From Russula earlei (Eukaryota > Basidiomycota > Agaricomycetes > Russulales > Russulaceae): a stretch of DNA of 64,000 nucleotides. Under the pieces are notes generated by a model. It worked only from the letters and a program-made list of their open reading frames with translations, ran no database searches and had not been told where the DNA came from. Within the stretch, counting starts at the first letter, position 1; each line of letters begins with the position of its first letter. The position numbers and the translations under genes are program-made. This document shows, one piece after another, positions 21,075 to 29,745 of this stretch. The DNA is taken from the NCBI GenBank assembly GCA_025769875.1, contig JAGFNK010000302.1, positions 1-64,000 on the forward strand. Reading direction: 5' to 3'.

Positions 21075-21175
21075 TGACATCATTATGATGTCACTGTGGA
21101 GCGCTTAGTGAGCCTATGAGGTCACTGTGGAGTCGCTCAGTCAGCCATGATGTCATTGGAGCCTTGATGACGTCA
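21075..21175 (-). promoter_or_regulatory. CRE-like and palindromic sites in the LTR-B U3
   Basis: TGACGTCA at 21168-21175 is the consensus ATF/CREB octamer, and TGACATCATTATGATGTCA at 21075-21093 is a perfect palindrome of related half-sites. Both recur in other LTR-B copies, some with TGATGTCA. Stress activation of Tf elements through Atf1 at such octamers is known in fission yeast; here it is inference. Confidence 0.5.
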
Positions 21176-21439
21176 GATGATTTATGCAACAGTTTCTAAG
21201 AGTTTGTGCCGCTGTTTCGGGTCCATGGTGGCTGAGTGGCCATGTGGCTGCCACGCGATGATTACCCGATTAGGAAACTGGTGCCTGGTCGTGTTATAGT
21301 GTCTTTGCAATAGCAATATCTTGTACCGCAGGAGGGATAGCCCAGAAAATGGAAGGGAGTCGGCAATGCAAAGTGAGAGAGGTTTTTCTTGAGTAAAATA
21401 GGACAATCTTCGGCCAGGATTTGGCCTTGGTTCGTGACA

Positions 21440-22216
21440 CAACCCTTTTAGCAATAAAGGATAGTATTATAGCCTCCCTAAGGACCCTTTAGGACGACTC
21501 TAAATGCTCTACAATAGGCACTAACACCATACTAAAGACCCTACAACACATTATTAGACTAACTCTAATAACCATAGAATGAACTATAAAGCAATACTAA
21601 GGACCTTAATAGAAGTATTAGGGTCGACTCTAAGGACCCTAATGGAACTATATAAGGGGCCTTATAGGCAACTCTATTCCCTGAATCAAACTACAAGTCC
21701 TCAAATGACTGGCCCTAAACTAACTAACAGCAAATGAATCAGGTGCTTTGCACATGTACTAAAGCAGTGAACACGTGGACAGTAAAGGCTCTTACTCATC
21801 AAGAGGAGCCTTCTTACTCAGCAGCTTACTGAGCATGACTGAGCATGCTCAGTAAGTGTACTCTGACTTCTTACTCATTTGTCTATTGTGCTTGATAACA
21901 AGGTTATGACTTGTTTGCTATTTAGCAGTTCTCTTGTAGTATATAAGTGCTCAATAAAGTAGTGGACAGTCTTCAGACTGTCCATTTGTTTACAGCACTC
22001 TCTATCCCTGGGATACTCCTTTAAGGACCATCCCCTTGTGACCATTCTGGCCTCTTCCCTGCATACCTGTTCGACTCTACCAGTAACCATATCTCTCTGG
22101 TATTTGGTACTGCTTTGGACTCTACTTCTTGCCCACACCATCTTGGATGTTTATTGACTCATCTTTGAGCTTATCCCTCGCTCTTGAACTGGATTGTTCA
22201 ACAGTGAGTCTTGACA
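21440..22216 (+). repeat. LTR-A fragment, 5' truncated
   Basis: Matches the 3' 780 bp of LTR-A, from CAACCCTTTTAGCAATAAAGG to GAGTCTTGACA, in family sense. Its 5' end abuts the outer end of Gyp-B1 without a duplication. Confidence 0.88.
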
Positions 22217-23346
22217 GCGATGGTCAATAATGGCATGGATTTTCCCCCAGCTTGAACTATCTGGCCTTAGTTTGAGCTGTCTTCCCTAGTGATGTATTTG
22301 TAGCAAGACTCAATTCAATCAAAGTTCCTGCTCAAATACACACTAGTCGACAAAGGGCCAATCATATTGCTTTCCTGGACAGTGGATCAATCAACAACTT
22401 CCTTCATAAGTATATCATTACCCACTACAAATTCCCAATTACCACTCTGCAAAAGCCAAAAATCATGCGCAATGTAGATGGTACTCACAACAAAGCTGGA
22501 ACTGTCACAGAAGCAGTCGACCTTTACATTCGGTTTAAAGGACAAGAACATTGAATGCACTTCTATGTCACAGAAATATCCACTGACGACATGCTTCTGG
22601 GCTTCCCATTCCTTCATGCTACCAACCCTACCATCAATTGGACTAAAGGAACCCTTGAGGATACTGTTGTAGCCTTTACTTGGGACGCTGATAAATGGAT
22701 TAAACGACTCCATTTACCCCCACGTATTGATCCTACCACAATCACCATAGCAAAGATCAGCACTTCCAACCAACTAGCTACACAAGCAGCCGATCAAGAT
22801 AAGAAGGACTGGAAGGACCTAGTTCCTCCCAACTATCATCACTTTGAAAGGCTTATTGGTGAAGAAGCCTCTCATCATTTTCCTACTTCTAAACCTTGGG
22901 ATCATGCCATAGACCTAATCCCTGATGCTCCATCTACACTCAATGGCAAGATTTACCCTCTTGCACCAGTGGAACAACAGGCTCAAGATGAATTCCTAAA
23001 AGAACATTTGGAAAAAGGATACATACATCCTTCAAAATCACCATATGCCTCTCCTTGCTTCTTTGTAGGCAAGAAAGATGGCAAATGATGCTACGTCCAA
23101 GATTATAGACATCTTAATGCAATCACTGTTGAAAACAAAACCCCTCTACCTCTCATCCCTGGAATTATCACTTGCTTAGGAAGTAAACAATACTTCACTA
23201 AGTTTGACATATGATGGGGTTATAACAACATACACATTAAAGACAGTGACCAATGGAAGGCAGCATTTAACACAAACAAGGGCTTATTTGAACCTATGGT
23301 GATGACTTTTGGTCTCACTAATGCCCCTGCCACATTCCAATCCATG
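22217..23346 (+). pseudogene. pol: Gyp-X pol, protease and start of RT
   Basis: Decayed Ty3/Gypsy pol whose 5' part is missing. It shows the aspartic protease FLDSGSINNFL near 22370, the post-protease GFPFLHATNPTINW, and the RT N-terminus with PYASPCFFVGKKDGK and YFTKFDI. It then stops at TFQSM, where Gyp-C1 is inserted (CCATG duplication at 23342-23346). Lesions include TGA after GQEH near 22552, TGA after KKDGK and TGA in FDI-WGYN where Gyp-B2 has CGA. No gag of this element is left. Its remaining parts are at 33904-34772, 35742-37037 and 37925-38945. Confidence 0.88.
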
Positions 23347-23965
23347 TGTCAAGGCTCCAAAGTGCCTTAAATAAGATCAATGGTCACGTCTATGAACACA
23401 TCCTACCAATGCAGATATGCTTGAGTAAAGCAAGCAATACTTGTGGAGGGGAAGGAGTGTTAGATCCTTCTGGAGTATGGCAACAAGATGAGAGGGGCTC
23501 TGCAGATGGGGTAGGAGTCAACTGTTTGGGATTGGCAAACCAAGTCGAGCTTAGGGCTCAACTGTTACAACTGGGGGCTTTATATAGCCCTACAGGAATA
23601 AGGTTCGTGCTACTGTAGTACTGGTCGGTGCTATAGAAGCAAAAGGTGGCACATAGAAGCAAGGTTGCTTCTATGTAAACGATCTCGGTGCTGGAAGCAT
23701 TAAGTGCTTCCCTAGTAACAATCTCAGTGTCATAAGTACTTTCCTAATCAAGGAAGCGACATACATGGCAGTACAGGAACATCTGGGACAGAAGCAATGC
23801 TACTCATTGCTTCTTTAGTACATCTTCAGAAAGATACAATCAATGCGTTCCGAACGCGATATTAACGGTCATAAACGGTCAAGATCTGACACACGCATGA
23901 TGCAAACAGTGCAGTCCATAGTTCAGGTGTTCTGGCATCTTCCAGACCCAAACCATTCGGTAACA
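23347..23965 (-). repeat. Gyp-C1 3' LTR (LTR-C)
   Basis: 619 bp, TGTCAAGGCTCC...TTCGGTAACA on the plus strand. Family sense is minus, with TATATAAAGC and AAGCTCGACTTG downstream of it. Confidence 0.95.
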
Positions 23966-23977
23966 TTACCCCTCCTT
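23966..23977 (-). other. Gyp-C1 polypurine tract
   Basis: Minus-strand AAGGAGGGGTAA abuts the 3' LTR (TGTTACCG). It directly follows the stop codon of the long C-terminal extension. Confidence 0.85.
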
Positions 23978-25725
23978 CAGATTGGTGGTCCCACACACCA
24001 ATGATTCAAAAATTGAGTGGTGGGGTCAATGCCATCATCATCAAGGGGAGGAGGTAATGCGGTGAAGGTGTATTGGCCTTCTTCTGCTGCCTCATAGGCA
24101 GCCAATGCTGAGGCCACTATTGCCTCTGACTCCTCAGCGATGGCTGAAGGAGACATGATCTGTGGGAGTCTGTCAGAGTCCCTGGGTAACCTCCTGACTG
24201 GAGGTGTGTTGGAGCGGAGAGGGGTCGTAGTGAAAGGTTCTTGAAAGGTCCTAGACCCTTCTCCTTTTGCTACCTGCAGGATGTGTGGGTTAGCAATGTC
24301 CTCCCTCTCCTGGTCGGACTTCCTCTTCCTGCTCGGGTGTGCCAGTTCCCATCCTCGGTGGAAAGGGCATGATCTGACAGGTGCCTAGGAACGATGATGG
24401 GGAGGTACCAGGCAATGTGAGGCAGTGTCTGCTGCCAATTGGTCGTGGCAATACTGGTGGGGCAGTGGACAGTACTTATTGAAGTGTCCTACCTTGCCAC
24501 AATACTTGCATCGGTTCCTCTTCCTCCTCCCTTCTATCATATTCAGATGCTGAGGCTCGGGAATGAACTCAACTGTCGCAGTAGATGCTTCTCCACTGCT
24601 GCTATAAGAGTGGTAGTTGATGGAGCTCTGGGGGGAAGGGTTTGGTGACGCTTCTGATCCTGCCCCTCCTCGAAGGCACATACTGGACATGGTTTGGAGG
24701 ACGTCAATCTCCTCCTCTGAATACCCTTGCACCATTGTAGGTGCAGGGCTTGCTGGTACTGGTTCTGGGGTAGAGGTATCATACCCCTGAGTGATGTCTG
24801 CCAAAGGCAGCTGAGGGACGAAGACAGGTAAAGGGGGAATGGGCTGCCCAGCCCAGTAGTTGGTGAGGAGTTCTTCAGCCCAGACACCTGGAGGGGTTTC
24901 TCCCTGGCTACAGCCTGCTTCAATGAGCTCCCAGCAATGTGAGCGTACTTTGGCTGCTGCCATTCTCTCCTTGGCTTCAGCCCTGCCTCTCTCTACTCCT
25001 CGATTCTTGGCTAGGTATTTGCTGAGCTTGTAGCGCAGCTGTTTCTCCTCTTCTTCAAGCACCTTATAGTTAGCTTCCAACATTTCTTCTTGGGTGTAAA
25101 GGTGGTCTAAGTGGTAGAGCTCTGCCTGCAGCCCATAGTCACCTAGGAGGTAGAGGGTCTGTCTCCAGCACCCTTTGAACTGCCTCTCTGTGTCAAAGCA
25201 GTCTAAATCATGTTCGTCTTGGCCATAGTTATAGAGGTTATAACAAGGGTTGGCCTGGAGGATCTCAGCATAATGTGCATGGCCTTCTCTGTTCTTCCCC
25301 CTTACTCTTGGCTCTCCCAAGGCAACATCATAGGCCACATACCTGGCCAGTTTGTTGCCCCAAGTCATACCATCAGGGATGTCAATCCCTGTGTGGTGTC
25401 TGTCAGCATCCCATCGTACCCAAGGCTCTCCAGGGTGGGCAACCTGGTCAAGAGTGCTGGTAGGGGATGTCACATCCCAGTCCCCAGGCTGAGTGTCAAC
25501 TTGGTCAGCAGGGGGTTCAAATTTGAGGGGACACATGTCCGCTTCTCCTTCTCCAGTGCTATGTTCATCCATTCCTTGGAAGAAGGTGAGGAGTGAAGCA
25601 TCAGAAGTGGTGATTTCAAGTGGCCCCTCTGTACCAGAGAGGTCAGATTGGGGAACAATTTCATTAGTGGGAGTTTGGGACATTTGTGAGTGACGATATG
25701 GGGGTGAGGAAACAGAGGGCATCCT
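23977..25725 (-). pseudogene. Gyp-C1 C-terminal Pol extension: coiled coil plus CCHC knuckle
   Basis: After the chromodomain the same frame continues for about 580 codons to a TGA beside the polypurine tract. A TGA at 25726-25728 (CGA in Gyp-C2) and a TAG at 24385-24387 interrupt it here. Counting from the ATG at 25722, residues of about 1-110 are Ser/Thr/Asp/Glu-rich. Then come WVRWDADRHHTGIDIPDG and CYNLYNYGQDEHDLDCF, a Glu/Lys/Arg-rich probable coiled coil (residues of about 225-275), Pro-rich segments, and a knuckle CKYCGKVGHFNKYC at about 405-418. The last 137 codons include an Ala/Glu-rich helix (ASALAAYEAAEEG). This position is usually empty or holds env. I do not recognise the protein; RNA or DNA binding is inferred only from the knuckle. 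Confidence 0.75.
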
Positions 25726-28700
25726 TCACTGGATTCTTATAACCTGTATGGCAGCGGGGTTCTTTCTGTGGTATTCCTCTATTAGTCTAGTTGCTTTGAT
25801 GTTCTCTACTGGCTCCCAAGAGTCATGGGCTTTGGAGTATCCTTCCCACCGGACTTGATACTCCAGTTGTTTCCTCCTTCCAGTTCGTCTTGAACCTAAA
25901 ATTGTTGCTACTTCATATTCCTCTTCTCCTTCCACCAATTCTGCTTCTGGATTGGTGTAGTTGGCCCCATGCTCCTCTGTCTCCTTGTAAGGTGTCAATA
26001 AGGATGCATGAAACGCATTATGGATCCTTCAGCGGCTAGGGAGATCCAATCTGTATGTCACCAGACTGATCACCTCTGTGATTTCAAAGGGCCCATATTG
26101 TTTTGGGCGTAGTTTCACTGTAGGATGTGTCGTTTTTAGGTTGGTGCTGTCGAGCCATACCCTTTCTCCTTTCTGATAAGGTTGGAAACTGCTTCTTCAC
26201 TTCCACATTAGGGAAGCGATCTTCATTGCTTCTTGTGCCTGTGATCTCGCTTCCTGGATTCGGACTTTCCAATTGTCTACTCTTGGTATCTTGCTTCCCC
26301 GATTTGGCTGGTGTGCCTTGGGCATAAAGCCCATCTATAAGAAGAAAGGGGACTGCTTGGTTGTCTCTGAAACATTAGAATTCATCGCTTATTGCACCAG
26401 AGGCAGCCAGTCCACCCTGTCGTCTTGTTGGTGGTTGCAAAAGATCCTGAGAGATGTTTTTCTATCGTCTGTTTTGTCCTTTCTGATTGTCCATCTGTCT
26501 GGGGATGGTAGGCGGTGCTGATATTCTGTTTGATATGCAGCTGGTTGCTGTCATGAACCATTCTCTGGAGAGGGCCCTTGAAGGACCCTTCCTTATAAGA
26601 GGAAACCCAGTCCCTATGGTCTCTCCCTGTCCACATGGACAAAAGGGGTGAGTAGAGGTGTCCACAATATCGTGTGCGCATTGTCGCATGAGCAATTCTC
26701 GGCACAATCGACATACAGCAAGCCCCACTTAATGGCAACCCTTTTAGCAATAAAGGACAGTATTATAGCCTCCCTAAGAACCCTTTAGGACGACCCTAAG
26801 TGCCCTACAATAGGCGCTAACACAATACTAAGGACCCTACAATGCGTTATTAGACTAACTCTAATAACTATAGAACGAACTATAAAGCAACACTAAGGAC
26901 CTTAATAGAAGTATTAGGGTCGACTCTAAGGACCCTAATAAGAACTATAAAGGGCCTTATAGACAACTCTATTCCTGGAACCAAACTACAAGTCCCCAAA
27001 GGACCGGCCCTAAACTAACTAACAGCAAATGAATCAAGTGCTTTGCACATGTACTAAAGCAGTGAACATGTGGACAATAGGGGCTCTTACTCATCATTAG
27101 AAGCCCTCTTACTCAGCAGCTTACTGAGCATGACTGAGCATGCTCAGTAAGTGTACTCCAACTTCTTACTCATCCGTCTATTGTGCTTGATAACAAGGTT
27201 ATAACTTGTTCCCTGTTTTAGCAGTTCTTTGTAGTATATAAGCGCTCAATAAAGTAGGAGACAGTCTTCAGACTGTCCATTTGTTTACGGCACTCTCCAT
27301 TCCTGGGATACTCCTTTAAGGACCATCCCCTTGTGACCACCCTGGCTACTTCCCTGTGTACCTGTTCTACTCTACCAGTCACTAGACCTCTCTGGTACTT
27401 GATACTGCTTTGGACTCTACTCTTTGCCCACACTGTCTTTGACGTCTATCAACTCATCTCCAAACTGACCCCTCGCTCTTGAACTGGATGGTTCAACAGT
27501 GAGTCTTGACAGTTGCAAAGTTCCCTAATAAACTTGGAACTTATTAGTTTGTCGTGATCGGATATGATCTTGCTTGGTACTCCCACAAAGGGGAATATCC
27601 TGTCTTTGTAGAGCTGTGCTAGCTCTTCTGCATCCATTTCTTCCTTGCAAGGAAGCAGGATGACGCCCTTAGTACAATCGTGGTTGGTGACAGTCAATAT
27701 ACTGTCATATCCTTTCGACTTTGGCAATTTGACCACAAAGTCCATGCTGACAGTCGAGAAGGAGTAGCCCCTTCTCTGGTGGTATGGGATACAGGGGAGG
27801 TCGACTTTGATGAGTGTTTGACTTGTTACTTTGGCAAACTGCACATCCTTCCACATATCGATCAACAAATCACCTCAAGGTAGGCCACCAGTAGTATCGC
27901 ATCATTCCTAGTAACGTCTTAGCTTTCCCTGGGTGTCCTGCTGTAGGACTGTCATGATACTGTTCCAGTAATGTCCTGTGGGTCCCTTCATCGCCTGTAA
28001 CCACCAAGGCTTCATTCTTCCACCATAAGCTATGTCGCTTCTCCAGTCGGTGTCTCTGCACCCAGTTGAGTAACTTTAATCGGTGTCTTTCTTCCCCTTG
28101 TTGGTTCTTTATCCGTTCTTCCAATGCAGTAGTATGCATTACTCAAATAAAAAGGTGGTCAGGTAGCACGACCACTTCTTCTTTATCCCCTTGTCCATCG
28201 TGAAGGTCAGGTCTTCTAGACAGGGCATCTGCTTTATTCCTTGCCCCTGCCTGGTGTTTCAGTTCTAAGTCGAAGTCTGCCAAGAAGGTAATGTATCTTG
28301 CTACTCGACTGTTTATTCGCTGAGGGTGTTGGTAATGCAACAGGTTTGCATGGTCTGTATAGACCACTACCTTATGCTTTGCTCTCATGAGCAGGTGTCT
28401 CCAGTGTTTCAAGGCTCGCACCATGGCTAAGAACTCTTTGTCCCATATGTCATAGTTCTTTTCTGCTTGTTTCAAGGCTGCGGAGAAGTAACCTATTGGC
28501 CTCCTCTTTCCTTGTTCATCCTTCTGGAATAGCACTGCTCCAATAGCATAATTGGATGCATCTATTTCCAGTTCAAAGGGTCGCTCCTCATCAGGATGGA
28601 GCAGGATGGGGTCAGAAGATACTATCTGGATAAGTCATTCCAGAGCATCTTTGCATTCTTGGGTCCATTCAAATGGCACCCCTTTCTTTGTCAAGGTGAT

Positions 28701-29740
28701 AATGGGTTGAGCAATCTGACTGAACCCTCAAATGAAAGCCCTATTGTAACTGAGGACTCCCATGACTTTGCGTACTTCGTGTACATCCTTGATTTCCCTA
28801 GGCCAGTCCGTGATTCCTCAGACCTTGGAGGCCTCAATGTTCATCTTCCCTTCGTCTATGTCCCACCCTAGCATGGTTAGTTTCCGCACCATGAACTGGC
28901 ACTTCTTGGGTTTCAGGAAGTATGACTTCTTCTGCATCAGCATGAGTAGCTCACTGATGCATTGCTCATGGATTTCTAGTTGTTCAGGACTGTCCCCCAT
29001 GGCAATTCCAAAGTCATCCAGATAGTTGACAGTGTATTCTGCCCATCGGTCCAGCCAGTCACCGAAGTCTCTTCTCATCAGCCTAGTAAAGAAGGCTGGT
29101 GCATTCTTGAGCCCAAAATACATGATGTTGGGCAAGTAGGTTCCATATGGCATCTTGAAGGCTGCTTTCCAGCGATCTCCTTCTGCCAGTTGCACATTAT
29201 TGTATCCACATTGTATATCGAACTTGGAGAACACCTTCTTCCCTTGAAGTCTTTCCACCTCTTGTTCCAGATGTGGTAAAGGTTCATTGTCTTGTCTGGT
29301 CCACTGATTTAGTCATCAATAGTCTACAATGATCCTCTTCTCCTTGCTGTCCTTCTTGCCAATGAAGAACACTGGAGATGTGTAGCTGGATGGACCTGGA
29401 GTGATGTATCGCTTTTCTACTTCATCAGCAAGGAATTTCTTGAGGTATTCTCACTCATCTTGTGTTAGGGGGTACACTTTGCAGTTTAGCTCTTTTGGTG
29501 CATCAGGTAACAGCTCTATCTGCATGTCTGGTTCCCTTGGTGGTGGGAACCTCTGGGACTTCTCTTCTGAGAAGACATCTGCAAAGCAGTGGAATCGCTT
29601 TGGAACATTGGCAAGGGGGTCCTCTCCTTCCTGTGGTTCAATTGACTGCTGGGCCGATCTCTGAGCAATAGTCGTCTTCTGTAGGTAAATGGCTTCCCCT
29701 TTCTTCAATTGTCAGCTTTCATCTCTTGCTCACTTTTGGA
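25726..29740 (-). pseudogene. pol: Gyp-C1 pol, RT to chromodomain
   Basis: Remnants in order: KKGEAIYLQKTTIAQ linker, RT (FSKFDIQCGYNNVQL, NYLDDFGIAMG giving YLDD), RNase H (YTDHANLLHY), integrase zinc-finger region (DSPTAGHPGKAKTLLGMMRYYWWP), catalytic core (MDFVVKLPKSKGYDS, ISDHDKLISSKF, STAYHPQTDGQSER) split by an LTR-A, and a chromodomain (EVATILGSRR.., YQVRWEGYSKAHDSWEPVENI). Stops include two adjacent TGA in VDY-LNQW and single TGA after AFI, LE, SKV and HLFI, all shared with Gyp-C2. The shared stops imply a common defective source or recurrent CpG decay. Confidence 0.9.
26549..27511 (+). repeat. solo LTR-A in Gyp-C1 integrase
   Basis: 963 bp, TGTCATGAACC...GTCTTGACA, with GTTGC at 26544-26548 and 27512-27516. 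It contains the 13-bp inverted repeat CTTACTGAGCATG/CATGCTCAGTAAG at 27120-27151 and the TATATAAGCGCTCAATAAAG promoter-like block. Confidence 0.96.
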
Positions 29741-29745
29741 TATTT

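Larger units (their letters stand above)
10925..21439 (-). mobile_element. Gyp-B1: full-length Ty3/Gypsy chromovirus with three leader ORFs
   Basis: Minus-strand order: 5' LTR (20608-21439), self-priming PBS, leader ORF-a, ORF-b, ORF-c, gag, pol (protease, RT, RNase H, integrase, chromodomain), polypurine tract, 3' LTR (10925-12587, split by a solo LTR). RT-RNaseH-integrase order and the terminal chromodomain place it in the chromoviruses. The flanks CTTAG (left) and CAACC (right) do not match, so the element lacks a target duplication and one side has been rearranged. Pol carries two TGA stops and three single-base length changes relative to Gyp-B2, while gag is intact. Confidence 0.93.
20608..21439 (-). 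repeat. Gyp-B1 5' LTR (LTR-B)
   Basis: 832 bp, TG..CA form. On the minus strand: CRE-like and palindromic motifs, TATATAAG, the AGACTGTCCA start motif, then R-U5 to GTCTTGACA. From the start motif to the LTR end there is no ATG. Confidence 0.95.

Noticed and set aside
21440..22216. LTR-A fragment as the 5' LTR of Gyp-X
   Set aside because: The bases after it do not include the predicted primer site TGGACAGTCT and the adjoining Gyp-X sequence is already protease; gag and leader are missing.
24439..25693. Plus-strand frames opposite the Gyp-C1 Pol extension
   Set aside because: They are antisense shadows of a frame that is supported by two copies, a coiled coil and a CCHC motif.
27100..27160. 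CRISPR-like short repeats (GCTCAGTAAG words)
   Set aside because: They are inverted, unevenly spaced motifs of LTR-A in a eukaryotic retroelement; there are no regular spacers.
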